Assembly: GCF_901709675.1 (NCBI RefSeq)
Contig: NC_051095.1
Coordinates: 23,883,956 to 23,947,955, forward strand
Length of the DNA: 64,000 bases
From: Syngnathus acus
Lineage: Eukaryota; Chordata; Actinopteri; Syngnathiformes; Syngnathidae
Direction: 5' to 3'
Shown: one piece after another, positions 58,501-63,602 of the stretch
Layout of the letters: each line of letters opens with the position of its first letter
Position numbering within the stretch: the first letter of the stretch is position 1
The notes under the pieces: generated by a model
The model's database searches: none
The model's input: the letters and a program-made list of their open reading frames with translations, nothing else
What the model was told of the DNA's origin: nothing
Translations under genes and position numbers: made by a program

Positions 58501-58851
58501 TGTAATTATTGTTACTCCTGTATCCTAAGTTTGTTTTGGGTTCTGTTATCTGCAGTGCAACAGTATGATGTTTTTGCTGTATGTGTCCAAGGTGATTTGA
58601 CTTTGCCATTGTACTTGCTTACGTTGTCACATTGTTTCTGTTGCAGAACAAGGGAGAGCCTCGCATCGAACACCTCGTCCATAGTGGAGAGTAATCGACG
58701 GCAGAATTTGGCTCTGAGCCCCGGCCACCTTGGGATTACAAATAGCAACGGTCCACCTTTCTCATTCCGTGCCATCCCTGAACCAGCTGGCAGCCAACCG
58801 AAAAAACTCCAAAAGCCCAACGCCTGCCTTGCATCAATCACCAGCGTCTAA
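13348..58851 (+). CDS. stox2: Storkhead-box protein 2 (winged-helix protein), whole gene
   Basis: STOX proteins are winged-helix DNA-binding factors related to FOX proteins. Long form exons are 13348-13687, 45523-45675, 54736-57118 and 58647-58851 (1026 aa). The short form starts at 24623-24830 instead (982 aa). All junctions are GT-AG and phase-consistent. The winged-helix/storkhead box spans about residues 115-205 of the long form (GDVSPISMSPISQSQFIPLG ... ERKIYPTPDGYFIVTPQTYF). Conserved STOX2 blocks follow: KFGLKLFRLSFKKDKTKQLA (about 371), FPPEEWPLRDEE, EWDVSGELAKRRTEMPFPEP, ASFDYYNVSDDDELEE, TMQWLLEREKERDLQ (about 896) and the C-terminal TRESLASNTSSIVESNRRQN ... ITSV. These match human STOX2 as I recall it, not STOX1. 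A glutamine tract at about 227-242 and glycine runs appear to be additions relative to human. The function in fish is not established here. Confidence 0.95.
13688..13878 (+). other. stox2 intron 1 start
   Basis: Intronic sequence between the exon 1a donor and the SINE target site. No feature recognised. Confidence 0.5.
13879..14231 (+). mobile_element. tRNA-derived SINE with target-site duplication
   Basis: The SINE body is 13890-14220, flanked by AAATCAAATTT (13879-13889) and AAATCGAATTT (14221-14231), an 11-bp duplication with one mismatch. The tRNA-like head GGGCAGCAAGGTAGAACAGT continues AGTTAGCACGTCCGCCTC. The body contains GGGTTTCCTCTGGGTACTCC and TGCTGGGATAGGCTCCAGCA and the end is GAATGGGTGGATG. 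This is a very common teleost repeat type. Related copies are at 26565-26655 and 41272-41595. Confidence 0.85.
14700..14980. mobile_element. hAT-like fragment
   Basis: The left piece is TTTGGTACCGGGCTGCACAG, followed by an A-rich run. The right piece is CCGGTCCGTGGCGCATAAAA, then GGTTGGGAGCCGCT. The right end matches 38180-38266, where it reads GGTTGGGGACCACTGGTC. It is an internally deleted or decayed hAT without a usable coding region. Confidence 0.55.
14981..15600. other. stox2 intronic sequence, nothing recognised
   Basis: No TIR, SINE head or exon was found. There is a purine-rich run (15249-15270, GGGAAAAAAGGGGAGGGGAA). Confidence 0.4.
16266..17252. mobile_element. Family A element (A2) inside B2
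   Basis: Termini are TACAGTAATCCCTCGTTTAT and GATGTAGTGAGGGATTACTG followed by TA. B1 holds the matching uninterrupted sequence (reverse complement GGTGTGTGTAGTGTACATGG), which shows the insertion duplicated exactly TA. The interior shares GATGCTAATTCGCGATCGTG with A7 (50051-50385) and contains TTTTTAGAACTCTTTTATTA-type units. Confidence 0.88.
17476..18240. mobile_element. hAT MITE, TAGGGGTGTAA ends, 8-bp duplication
   Basis: Element ends are TAGGGGTGTAAATCG and CGTTACACCCCTA. The flanks are CTAAATAA (17468-17475) and CTAAATAA (18241-18248), a perfect 8-bp target duplication, diagnostic of hAT. The interior is rich in CGATA/TATCG palindromes and does not encode a transposase. Confidence 0.9.
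18677..20040. mobile_element. Family C TIR element with internal minisatellite
   Basis: Starts TACCGTATTTTCCGCCCTAA, with AAGGCGCACCGGATTATAAG just inside, and ends AGGGCGGAAAATACGGTA. TA flanks both ends. It sits inside B2 and contains the 251-bp tandem array at 18870-19790. No transposase was found. Confidence 0.85.
18870..19790 (+). repeat. 251-bp tandem repeat, about 3.7 copies
   Basis: GTAAACAATCGCGTTTCTCA starts at 18870, 19121, 19372 and 19623, each 251 bp apart. Copies are nearly identical, differing by isolated bases (for example GAACGGAACTGAC versus GATCGGAACTGAT). Each contains ATCGATCCGTAGATTTACTC and GAGCCTCAGCTCGCAATC. The high identity suggests recent amplification or homogenisation. 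Confidence 0.92.
20227..20744. other. stox2 intronic sequence, nothing recognised
   Basis: Between the right end of B2 and the family D element. No exon or TIR was recognised. Short open frames here lack domain patterns. Confidence 0.35.
20965..22062 (+). mobile_element. hAT element G1, 1098 bp, 8-bp duplication
   Basis: Ends are TAGAGATGCACCGATCCGAT and GGATCGGTGCATCTCTA. The flanks GTCCTAAT (20957-20964 and 22063-22070) are a perfect 8-bp duplication. The subterminal regions are GATATCGG-rich palindromes. Same length as G2 (50513-51610), in the opposite orientation. It encodes a truncated BED/hAT transposase N-terminus, broken in this copy. Confidence 0.93.
21153..21679 (+). pseudogene. 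hAT transposase N-terminal remnant (stop-interrupted)
   Basis: Homologous to the open frame of G2. The frame begins at the ATG in ACATGGAGCGAACG, but the Trp codon of the BED finger start (AVWRYF in G2) is TGA here, so the finger is cut off from its start. Downstream the frame is open (21347-21679): LTLADALQRREKFPGNSAKA ... YEKVCEHLSQELRDVDAMSF. The catalytic RNase-H-like domain and the C-terminal dimerisation domain are absent, so neither copy can make an active transposase. Confidence 0.8.
22362..24621 (+). other. stox2: stox2 intron with old repeat ends; candidate exon 1b promoter
   Basis: 22395-22505 and 22890-22945 (CAGTGGTCTCCAATTTATTT...) look like decayed transposon ends. From about 23690 the sequence becomes C-rich, then purine-rich (CGAACACAGGCAGAGAGAAC), and includes GTGACGTGACC at about 23801, a CRE-like site. 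Lying 0.8 kb before exon 1b, this is a possible promoter/5'UTR of the short form, by position only. Confidence 0.35.
24623..24830 (+). CDS. stox2: stox2 alternative first exon 1b (short form)
   Basis: 208 nt from ATG 24623, encoding MKKTHSSALRRAWPSSELSE ... RSHSEKDYRIHKHRKK ... PAYFHPG, ending CATCCAG|GTACTG in phase 1. It corresponds to the human STOX2 start MKKTRSTTLRRAWPSSDFSD and the SEKDYRLHK block. Two upstream GTG codons and an AGG precede it in frame. The ATG at 24623 is chosen by homology. It is basic and serine-rich, without the folded region encoded by exon 1a. Confidence 0.93.
24831..25091 (+). other. stox2 intron following exon 1b
   Basis: Intronic, no feature recognised before the A3 terminus. 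Confidence 0.4.
25092..25390. mobile_element. Family A element, left half only (A3)
   Basis: Starts TACAGTAATCCCTCGTTTAT with inner GATAATTGGTTCCAAGACCA and ACCCGCGATATGTG, and runs to a GT-rich tail at about 25350-25390. The right TIR is absent, so this is a truncated copy. Confidence 0.75.
25474..25897. mobile_element. hAT MITE, 424 bp, 8-bp duplication
   Basis: Ends TAGAGGTGCAATGATTAATC and CATTAGTTGCAGCCCTA, flanked by GATCTATT on both sides (25466-25473, 25898-25905). AT-rich, with a TCGATTTAT/ATAAATCGA inverted motif and no coding capacity. Confidence 0.9.
25906..26202. other. stox2 intronic sequence, nothing recognised
   Basis: No terminal repeat or exon recognised. Confidence 0.35.
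26203..26760. mobile_element. Rearranged MITE with SINE fragment
   Basis: GTTTGTGGAATATGAATTAG at about 26207 and the inverse-like GCTGCTTAATTCATATCGC at about 26737 resemble the ends of the element at 3839-4072, as does TTTTGTGTCGACAGCAAG at about 26673. Within it, 26565-26655 is a truncated tRNA-derived SINE head (GGCGGCACAGTGGGGCATTG ... AGAGTTCGAATCC, with a good B box). Confidence 0.5.
26761..27504. other. stox2 intronic sequence, nothing recognised
   Basis: AT-rich with a TTC-rich stretch (26870-26910). No exon or transposon terminus recognised. Confidence 0.35.
27505..27860 (-). repeat. Inverted dispersed repeat, arm 1
   Basis: Read on the minus strand this contains GTGCATGTATTGTACCTTTA, CAGTAAATAAAAGA and TGTCACGTGTCCCGACTCC, matching 29190-29345 on the plus strand. 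The two arms face each other about 1.4 kb apart. The family is not recognised. Confidence 0.6.
27861..29189. other. Spacer with a family A right end and a hAT fragment
   Basis: 28070-28151 is the right end of a family A element (ATTTGCGGGTGGTTCTGGGA ... AATGAGGGATCACTGTA). 28922-28990 (TTAGGGTTGGGCGATATGTC ... ATATCACGGTATC) looks like one end of a hAT-type element. The remainder is AT-rich intron. Confidence 0.5.
29190..29345 (+). repeat. Inverted dispersed repeat, arm 2
   Basis: Contains TTCTGTGCATGTGATGTACC, TTTACAGTAAATAAAAGA and TGTCACATGTCCCGACTCC, the inverse counterpart of 27505-27860. Confidence 0.6.
29346..30120 (+). repeat. GC-rich block of imperfect tandem repeats
   Basis: Two kinds of repeat are visible. 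CAGTGACGCACATTACTCAG / CAGTGAAGCGCATTGCTCAG / CAGTGACGTACATTGCTCAG occur at about 29401, 29530 and 30020, each followed by a CACGC(C/A)CCGC-type motif. TTGACACACGCACGCCTGCC at about 29733 recurs about 80 bp later as TTGACACACGCACACCTGCT. The block is CpG-rich in an AT-rich intron. It could be an LTR-like or unclassified repeat. No protein domain is seen in its open frames. Confidence 0.55.
30121..30177. repeat. Imperfect palindrome at a family A terminus
   Basis: Left arm 30121-30147 (GGTGAAGCGCTACGTGGCAA...) pairs with right arm 30151-30177 (...ACTTCGCGCTTCACC) around a CAG centre: 24 of 27 positions complementary. The right arm is the start of A5, so the left arm looks like a second family A end fused head to head. 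Confidence 0.8.
30148..30915. mobile_element. Family A element (A5)
   Basis: Begins CAGTGATCCCTCGCCACTTC and ends AAACGAGGGATCACTGTA, with the inner TIR CATCGCGGGGGGTCTTGGAA on the right. 768 bp. The interior differs from A1/A2, and no transposase is seen. Confidence 0.75.
30916..33011. other. stox2 intron, no transposon or exon recognised
   Basis: About 2.1 kb of ordinary AT-rich sequence. A short (ATA)n microsatellite lies at 32090-32113. Confidence 0.4.
33155..33373 (+). pseudogene. N-terminus of ISL2EU accessory (YqaJ-type nuclease) protein
   Basis: 72 codons, MADLLSNEVRHLDEDSKKRY ... RSYPDIYNYLVDLF. The start and the PDIxNYLV block resemble the N-terminus of transposon-borne SWIM/YqaJ proteins of fish as I remember them. 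The zinc finger and nuclease domain are absent: the frame stops in the deleted interior. It could alternatively be exon 1 of such a gene. No downstream exon is seen. Confidence 0.55.
33929..34117 (-). pseudogene. THAP-domain first exon of the transposase
   Basis: From ATG 34117: MPDTCCAVGCSNRRG ... LSFYRFP ... KWIADIRRERWKPTIYTRIC. It has the two N-terminal cysteines, the FP and W landmarks of a THAP zinc finger, and ICNEDF where C-x2-H-F is expected, so the zinc-binding His is Asp. A good donor, ATCAG|GTATGT, follows at 33937/33936, so 34117-33937 is exon 1 of a transposase whose remaining exons are deleted. Confidence 0.75.
34251..34560. mobile_element. hAT terminal fragment
   Basis: 34446-34546 contains GCGGGCCAAATTTGGCCCGC followed by GGGCCAGAGTTTGACATCTA, the typical end of hAT elements related to 45854-46927. 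The other end is not found. Confidence 0.6.
34561..35298. other. stox2 intronic sequence, nothing recognised
   Basis: No exon or TIR recognised in this stretch. Confidence 0.35.
35299..35518. mobile_element. Family E end fragment and GT/TA microsatellite
   Basis: TACCGTAATTTCCAGACTAT with CGGTTTATAGTCCAATGCGG marks one or two family E ends (35299-35470). It is followed by a (TGCG)n and (TA)n stretch at 35477-35518. Confidence 0.6.
35838..36905 (+). pseudogene. Tc1/mariner transposase pseudogene
   Basis: Three successive frames. 35838-36053 (helix-turn-helix region, TAVQRTIIDLLHQGRV). 36050-36325 (KATVHRRVREMGYNSRIPMV ... WSKVLFSDESKFCISFG, with the first catalytic Asp). 36462-36905 (FQHYLAPAHSAKTT ... 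WPANSPDLNPIREFVGIVKK). Frameshifts separate them. The second catalytic Asp, expected just before LAPAH, is Tyr, and the catalytic Glu, expected after DLNPI, is Arg. The enzyme is therefore doubly dead in its catalytic triad besides the frameshifts. Confidence 0.9.
36966..37778 (+). mobile_element. 5'-truncated L2/CR1-type LINE
   Basis: It encodes the C-terminus of a non-LTR reverse transcriptase (37013-37513: RFLGVHISEDLSWSTNTASL, KKAQRRLYFLRKLRRA, HSLFDLLPSGKRYRSLRSRT), ending in PPSA and stop. The 3'UTR ends ACTTTGATTTTGACTTTGA. It lies between ATAAT (36961-36965) and ATAAT (37779-37783) within the Tc1 arm. The uninterrupted sequence is visible inverted in the opposite Tc1 arm. Confidence 0.88.
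37923..38266. mobile_element. hAT fragment
   Basis: The right end ACTGGTCCGTGGCGCAAAAA, then AGGTTGGGGACCACTGGTC, matches 14940-14976. Upstream text (CTGCCAGTTGTATCATT-type AT-rich DNA, TTATATAAAGGCCGGTC) also agrees. No intact left end. Confidence 0.55.
38267..38450. other. stox2 intronic sequence
   Basis: No feature recognised. Confidence 0.35.
38894..39890 (+). mobile_element. Family E element (E1) inside D3
   Basis: Left end TACCGTATTTTCCGGACTAT with AAGTTGCAGTTATTTTCATA. The right end appears lost near CAGCAGCTGATTGG. Interior landmarks GGCCTGTGGAATAA and GATTTAATGATTTGGAGTG match E2 read backwards. Confidence 0.7.
39254..39771 (+). mobile_element. Family F element (F1)
   Basis: Ends TACCGTTTTTGCCCATGTAT and TACATGGAAAAAAACGGTA. 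Internal ATAATGCGCAAAATTTAACT at the left. 518 bp. Interior shared with F2 (GGCCGCCATTACAGATGCGC; AACATCCGGTTGTTCCC), which has about 270 bp more. Confidence 0.85.
40079..40650. other. Intron with hAT-like end at about 40340-40444
   Basis: GAATCGATTCAGAATCAACA and TTTTTCCTGCACCCCTAGCT resemble one end of a hAT element with TAGGGGTGC-type termini. The counterpart is not identified. The rest is unassigned. Confidence 0.4.
40651..40849. mobile_element. Palindromic hAT MITE, 199 bp, 8-bp duplication
   Basis: CAGGGGTCTCAAACTCCAGT ... ACTGGAGTTTGAGACCCCTG. Inverted arms of about 78 bp are almost perfectly complementary, leaving a loop of about 40 bp. The flanks TTCTAAAT (40643-40650, 40850-40857) are identical. 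Confidence 0.95.
41009..41100 (+). repeat. (ATCT)n microsatellite
   Basis: About 23 uninterrupted ATCT units. Open frames here read as a (LSIY)n repeat, an artefact of the microsatellite. Confidence 0.97.
41272..41595 (-). mobile_element. tRNA-derived SINE, minus orientation
   Basis: The same family as 13890-14220. On the minus strand the head reads GGGGCACAGTGAGTAACTGG, then TTAGCATGTCTGCC, with B box GGGTTCGATTCC. The plus-strand tail CCATCCATCCATTATCTGCC and the CTGGAGCCTATCCCAGC motif are typical. Confidence 0.85.
41596..42179. other. stox2 intron, nothing recognised
   Basis: No exon or transposon end recognised. GGTGGTGGGGGG-type G-rich DNA begins near 42065. Confidence 0.35.
42180..42440 (+). 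promoter_or_regulatory. stox2: Possible third, non-coding first exon or promoter of stox2
   Basis: A transposon-free, GT- and GA-rich stretch ending ATTAACGAAG|GTATGAAT, a plausible donor at 42439/42440, 3.1 kb before the common exon. No in-frame ATG leads through it, so it would be a 5'UTR exon. This is suggestive only. Confidence 0.25.
42441..45522 (+). other. stox2 intron before the common exon
   Basis: Includes GA-rich DNA (42690-42735), a run of G at about 43005-43016, and a hAT-like fragment at 43588-43650 (GTGGCCTGCGGCTGAATCCG, CGGCCCGCCGAACTGTCC). Otherwise no exon was recognised until the acceptor TTTCTTCACAG at 45522. Confidence 0.45.
45523..45675 (+). CDS. stox2: stox2 common exon (start of the storkhead box)
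   Basis: 153 nt between TTCTTCACAG and the donor TTCCAG|GTAACA, phase 1 at both ends. It encodes GDVSPISMSPISQSQFIPLG, then EVLVLAISAMNSAHKPVTQE, then ALTEHLQTCFPG, the first helices of the winged-helix domain. Both alternative first exons join here with the same split glycine codon. Confidence 0.96.
45676..45853 (+). other. stox2 intronic sequence
   Basis: Short interval between the common exon donor and the hAT target site. Confidence 0.5.
45854..46927 (+). mobile_element. hAT element with BED-type finger remnant, 1074 bp
   Basis: The right end GTTTGGACACCCCTG and the diverged left end CAGCCATGTCCAAAGTCCGG. The flanks AATTAAAA (45846-45853) and GATTAAAA (46928-46935) match at 7 of 8. The left subterminus GGCCCGCGGGCCAAATCCGG is typical. 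It carries one short coding region. Confidence 0.85.
46082..46342 (+). pseudogene. N-terminus of a hAT transposase (ZBED/GTF2IRD2-like finger)
   Basis: 86 codons: MRKFDIEGRRFQEKWELQNF, FTENQGNCVCLICKETVALF, KDFNLKRHDQTKHANTYDKL. C-x2-C followed by H-x4-H-type residues forms a BED-like zinc finger (CLIC ... RHDQTKH). This start is shared by Charlie-type hAT transposases and the domesticated GTF2IRD2/ZBED genes. The catalytic domain is missing and the frame ends SQQRFFTGL. Confidence 0.8.
46936..47873. other. stox2 intron, nothing recognised
   Basis: A local duplication is visible at about 47085-47185 (GATTCATGTCTGATGTTGTG / GATTCATGGCTGATGTTGTG, then ATACCCTTTAGCAAGRCACC). A 110-codon open frame at 47419-47751 shows no recognisable domain. 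Confidence 0.4.
47874..49859 (-). mobile_element. Family E element (E2) containing F2 and an A fragment
   Basis: Ends CCGTAATTTTCGGACTAAAA and TTATAGTCCGAAAATTACGG. Inverted relative to E1. Contains F2 (48293-49082) and a truncated family A end (49705-49775, TACAGTAATCCCTTGCTAC). It also has a duplicated block at about 49320-49500 (GGAGGTGGAAGAGAG / GGAGGTGAAAGAGAG, each followed by GCGTGCGTAAAAGCCAT). Confidence 0.8.
48293..49082 (-). mobile_element. Family F element (F2)
   Basis: Ends TACCGTTTTTTTTCATGTAT and TACATGGAAAAAAACGGTA. 790 bp, inverted relative to F1 and containing about 270 bp that F1 lacks (about 48660-48990). Inserted at the same place within E2 as F1 is within E1. Confidence 0.85.
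49860..50050. other. stox2 intronic sequence
   Basis: No feature recognised. Confidence 0.35.
50051..50385. mobile_element. Family A element, compact (A7)
   Basis: TACAGTGATCCCTCGCTACT ... GATAAACAAGTGATTACTGTA, with TA at both edges. 335 bp. The interior shares CGATCGCGAATTAGCATC and CTGCCCAGTATTTCTT with A2. Confidence 0.85.
50505..51618 (-). mobile_element. hAT element G2, 1098 bp, with 8-bp duplication
   Basis: The element is 50513-51610, ends TAGAGATGCACCGATCCGAC and GATCGGTGCATCTCTA. The flanks ATTCAGAG (50505-50512, 51611-51618) are identical. Nearly identical to G1 and of equal length, on the opposite strand. Confidence 0.95.
50896..51495 (-). CDS. Truncated hAT transposase: BED finger plus N-terminal domain
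   Basis: A 199-codon open frame. The likely real start is the internal methionine of MERTKESAVWRYFKLN (codon 26), where the BED zinc finger begins. Finger landmarks are WRYFKL, CDICKANV, then HLQKHH. Then LTLADALQRREKFPGNSAKA, ITEKVLEFMVLDGQPMSVVE and RKYFSETALSEMYEKVCEHL, the DNA-binding/N-terminal region of hAT transposases. It stops at SFTTM with no catalytic or dimerisation domain. Unlike G1 it has no premature stop. It could bind element ends without catalysis, which is speculation. Confidence 0.8.
   Translation of the reverse strand: MGRGLRHMSAARVPHATRVFLTNANMERTKESAVWRYFKLNTPTSSMAVCDICKANVARGGGSTASYSTTNLIKHLQKHHATEHQEFQQLSRSKGAGGGPTQQLTLADALQRREKFPGNSAKAMRITEKVLEFMVLDGQPMSVVENEGFRRLLEHLEPRYNLPSRKYFSETALSEMYEKVCEHLSQELRDVDAMSFTTM
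51619..54735 (+). other. stox2 intron before the main exon
   Basis: About 3.1 kb without a recognised transposon terminus. It contains a (CA)n stretch at 52478-52522 and an A/T run at 53761-53790. The acceptor of the main exon is TTTTCTCAG at 54735. Confidence 0.45.
54736..57118 (+). CDS. stox2: stox2 main exon
   Basis: 2383 nt from TTTTCTCAG|GTGTTCC to TCGCCAAG|GTAAGT. It begins GVPTPTEEVLHHTLNMLVRE and finishes the winged helix (RKIYPTPDGYFIVTPQTYFI). A Q/N-rich tract follows, then basic and serine-rich, probably disordered sequence with conserved islands. It ends LDSMDSSSVTVDSGFNSPR with the Arg codon split. The in-frame TAA just after the donor (57120-57122) lies in the intron. Overlapping open frames (54898-55335, 56674-57222 and several on the minus strand) are shadows. 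Confidence 0.97.
57119..58646 (+). other. stox2: stox2 last intron, holding family D element D5
   Basis: 1528 bp, GTAAGT ... TGTTGCAG. Half of it is the D5 transposon. The rest is ordinary intronic DNA with a pyrimidine tract before the acceptor. Confidence 0.85.
57223..58090 (-). mobile_element. Family D element (D5)
   Basis: Right end TATAGTGCGGAAAATACAGTA with GCGCCTTTTAACCCGAAGCG. The left end is cut inside the subterminus at TTTTCTCAAAAGACGTGG. It includes the conserved segment (57650-57880) as an 86-codon open frame containing DKETCLRGIIRAFWKARIIA and NGELAQLFNLDTENEDLDGF. Whether that frame is a transposase remnant is unknown. Confidence 0.75.
58647..58851 (+). CDS. stox2: stox2 last coding exon
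   Basis: After TGTTGCAG: TRESLASNTSSIVESNRRQN, then LALSPGHLGI ... KKLQKPNACLASITSV and TAA at 58849-58851. The first base completes AGA (Arg). The C-terminus corresponds to the human ending KLQKPSNCLQASVTSV. Confidence 0.97.
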
Positions 58852-61800
58852 AGGCCATGACCAAGGACAAGAAGAAGTCCTGTTCCGAGGACTGTTAAAC
58901 ATGCAGACTGTCACATGGACTGAATCAGTGGAGCCGCCACGAGACCACTGTGGAACTATAGCTGTTAATAGACACATTGACACATTTTACAAAGGAATTT
59001 AGACCACCATAAGACTGCTCTCTTCTCTCATCAACACACACCATGCCGTTGGGCAGACTAACCATGTCATTTCATAGCCTTCTGTTTACATAGCGCTTTG
59101 TGTTCTTTCACTTACGTGGGTTCTACTTTGTGTGCGTGCGTGCGTGTGTGTGAGTGCGTGCGTGCGTGTTTTTGCATCCATGTGACTTAGTTTTGTATGT
59201 GTGTGCCATGTGGGATATGATTGTGTACCAGTAATCTGGAATCTCAGGTCATTTAATTCCAGTCCCATTCCAGCTGCTCCGTATCAGTGCAACTCAGTCC
59301 GATGGTGTGTTTACACATCGAAGGGTCTGAGGCTCCACTAACTATTGTTAGTCTACACACATCCACTGATCAGTTTTTAGAGCATTTTGAACCATCAGTT
59401 TGCTTGAATATTATAATATTCAATATATAGTTCAATATATAATTGATGACAAATATAAAAAATGTGAGCTATACAGATGGTGAGACATAGAATGTGTACC
59501 CAACAGGTTCCTTTAAATTGAGGTGCACGGATTGAAGTGTTTAAATCTTGATCAACCACGATGCTGGAGTTCAAACACAGAACTGATCCTGTTGTAGTCA
59601 GACATGCAAAGGTTTACGGTATGTTTTAATGGTGGAAAACTTCCACAGTCAGTTCGATTCCCTAATGACTAATGTGAGGGCACTTCTAAAACATTCAGAA
59701 GGTGAAATTGAATAACTGAGTTTACCACAGGTAAGGTTAGGAATTGTACAGCCGACTCACAACAAATGTACCAACAATTTCTCACTTCTGCTGTGTTCTG
59801 TACATCAAAACCTGAAATCAGCCTGCAGAAAGATTGCAGCTTTTAGTCAGTTGCAAAAGTTTCCTTCCTTTATGAATCCAAACTATATAGTAAGTCCACT
59901 GGATGCTGCTGCCTCATGTCTACATAGTTGGCTTGGGTCCTATAGGTGTCGCCATAACACATATTAGAAACCATTCAACACTCGTTTTTAGGTTATAGTC
60001 TGGTGTGGTATGTCAAATTGGTCATTTCTGCTGCCAAAATTGATTTTATTGTTTTGGGGGCTCGGTTGGTGTTACAAATCGCCAGAAATATTGGAATTAG
60101 AATGTTCCCATCCCTCAGCCTCATATTAGGTTATCATTTCAGCAATCTTTTCATTGGCCTGCTCCAATGCAATATAGTGACCCTTGGAAGTTACACACAA
60201 TCACAAACGTTATGGCTAAACCCATGTTTTTAATTATGAGGAATGTCCTGGTATGATCATATTTCAATTGTGGATTTTTTACTAAGTTTATGCAACCCAG
60301 TAGTTTCACCGGGGTAGAAGTTAAATAAAGAAAACACGCACACCTTTGTTAGCACATAAGAAAATCTTATATTTTCTGCCAGCCGTATTGGATTTTCAAT
60401 ATGGCAGCCACTCCATAATCATTTACATATATACCATGACATTATTTATACTAACAAAATAAGTTTAGCCACCAGATTTATGATTGTGTGTATCATAAAG
60501 GGGTCATTATCTAGCATATTCAACATGGAGACGTCATTTTGAAAATGATGTCATAAGAATGGTTGAGGGGCAGGAAAAATTGAACTCCAAAATTTCAGGC
60601 TGTTTTTAACGCCTAAACATTCTAAAAAAGAATCAAATCAAATTTGGCAACAACTTTTAATTTTAGACATATTTCTGACATATTGCGCCAGACCATTATG
60701 GTATTGCTTGTATGCAATATGAGATTCACAACTGTATACTTATCGTAAATTTGAACCCACATAAAATGTGAACAAATCTAAGATTTGTTGTACAGGCACG
60801 ACTTAAAGTTGGGTTGTAAAAGGTAGTAAATGAAATTAGTAAAATACAACACTATTAAAAAGTAGTAAATGCCATCTGAAGAGGTATTACATTTTTGAAC
60901 TTCTATGCAACTTTAAGACTTTTTCCCATTTGTATTAAGTGCTGGCCTATTCCCTAATAATCACGCAATTTCATTTATTATATAAATTATATGTGCGAGT
61001 AGGACCTGTGAACTACAGTATGTTGTAGTGTGAGGCATTAATGCAATCCTGTGGATGCCAACAACCATTAAATGTTCGATAAATGTATCGATACTTGTTC
61101 AAAGAAAAAAACAGATTGACATACAAGTTCGGTATTTAGAGAATGACGGTGAGACTTTCGGATATTTTGGTTCCGAATTCCAGAGACATGCGAGGGCAGA
61201 TAATCTGTCAGGACATCAAAATTAGTAAGTGTATTTTCAATTGTAAGAGCGAAATTCCACTTAAGAATTTTTGTATATAGCCTGTAAAGGTTTTTGAGCA
61301 TATTTTATACATTTCTGATATATATTAAAAACAAAGAACAGAAATGTCTCAATTTGGAACCCATTCCAAATGCTCATTACAGCATTAAACAGTATGAATC
61401 ACAAACATAGAAACTGAAGCAGTTAAGTCAAAAAAAACTTTGGTCATCAGTGTCTTTAGACGCGTGTTGGGTTTTAATGAATAATTCCACTATCAGTCAA
61501 GCTTGATAAAACACTTCTAGTGCCGATTGTGTTGAGTATATCGTATCATTGCATGAATAAATCAGATGGTCAGGAAAATCACAAAAACTTTAAGTGATTG
61601 CAGAAGCATTCAGTGGACATGAATAATTTTGACATGTAACCTGCCGAAAGTAGCACAAAGCTGATTGCATGCCATCGGAGTATGAACACATCCAGAGCGT
61701 GATATTTGAATGCAAAATGAGCAGCTGTACTGGTATTTGAGTGTCCATTAGGATTATGGGATTGTATGGTTTTGAAAATTAACATGAATCCATTTAAGTG

Positions 61801-63596
61801 TTGTTCACAGAGTGCAGGGTTGTGTTTTTTCCCCAGTATTTATTAATACAGAATGAAACATTCATAAATATCCAATTCTTGACTAACTGCGTTTTAAATT
61901 GTGAAATTCCTGAGCCATGCTCACTCATGGTGCTAAAAATGCATTATGGTCAGTGATGATGATATAGTTGGAATATAGTATTAAATGGCTGCTTACTAGT
62001 GATCATTTCACCTCCATACTAATGGCAATGATCATACTGTATTTCCTATTTAAAAATCGTATTCGTTTCACACAAGACTGAGCAGGAGGACACGATGACT
62101 CATTTGTGTCATAGTGTGCTAGATTTTTAAGCCTGAGCTGAAACGAGTCTGGCTGGTCGATCATGGGGAATCCTGTAGTGATTTTGGTCCAATCGTGGTC
62201 CTGATTTGAGATCCATCCTTCTGCAGGCTCAGGAAGTTTGTCAGCCATCCTGATGTTGTCGTCCTACAAGCTCCTCTTCAACTACCTCCACAACAGCAAA
62301 AACACAGCCCGTCCTTTCCATGATCACACTGTCATCAGCCTCTGGCCTGTGAATGTCTGCACATACATACAGTCCGTACACACTACACATCCAAGTGCTG
62401 GACTCCCTGCCCATTTTTTTTTTTTTTTGTTCAGCAACTGTCACAGCGTAGCTGCTAATAAGCGAGTGAGCCAAGTGCGAAGATGCACGGAAAAATCATC
62501 TCAGATTGGGGATATGCACATTGTAAAGTTCCACTTACAGCTCTCTAGAACACCAAACAACAACATATATATATCTATATTTTAAATAACCTTATGGTGT
62601 ACTACAGCTTTATCTTCTCTGTACCAGAGTATTGAAGTTTGTGTTCTACTAAGATGCTTTGCTTTCAACTCCCCAGAAAGAGGTTTCAATTCCGTTTATC
62701 CCAGCACACAAGCTAGTAATAAAGCCTCTACCAAGCGGTACGGTTCGGTTTGGTACAATACCCCAAGCATCAAACCTACAGACACACAAGCTTGCGCTTG
62801 ATAAGGGATCCATACCACTGATATGTACTACTAGGTAAAATGTCGTCAAAGACTCAAGACCATTCACACTCTGAGGTACTTTCCACTTATTGGAGCACTG
62901 CAATGCAACTAAATTCTAAACCATTCTAAACCAGTGTCTGCAATATTGCAAAAATATAATGTACAGTAGTTATTTGATCCGAAATCTCATGAAGCATTCT
63001 CTGCTACAACCATGATCACTCGGCCTCTAGTTCGTCTTACATAGTTGCAGTTGGGCTCGAGTGCCAAGTCTATGGGAATATTTATCATCTGTACCTACTC
63101 TTGCTTAGTTTCCCGTTCTTTCAATTAGACACAGTCATGGTCTAGTTTAAATTCTAATTCATTTTTGTGGTCTCACCTGTTCTGTAAAATTATGTACCAC
63201 TAATCTTGGATTAACGACTGAGGTCAGGACTCCAATGAGACATTTGATCCATAGAAATACAAGGGTCTAACGCCTAGTTCCATCTGTAAAATAGGGCTGT
63301 AGTCTCTTGTACGGTGAAGGTCAAGAGGCTCTGTACCTCATGTCTGATATTTGCACTGCCCCGATTGTCCCAATCACTGACTGGCCCAAAGGCCATCCAT
63401 CAACTTTATTGTCCATCAACCAGCCATAGGTCATATGTAACTGTTCATCCCTTTTCTACACTGACAGTCCATGAAATGTCTTCCCTTAACATCGCCGGTG
63501 CGTTCTAAAACTTGAGGTTCAACAATAGCATTGCTTCAAATGGTGACATACCTGTAAATGATGTTTATCTGTCATGCCTAGTCAACTAATTTAAAC

Positions 63597-63602
63597 AATA
63601 AA
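63597..63602 (+). terminator. stox2: Candidate stox2 poly(A) signal 1
   Basis: AATAAA in TTAAACAATAAAAAGAGGG. One of two canonical signals close together. Confidence 0.45.
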
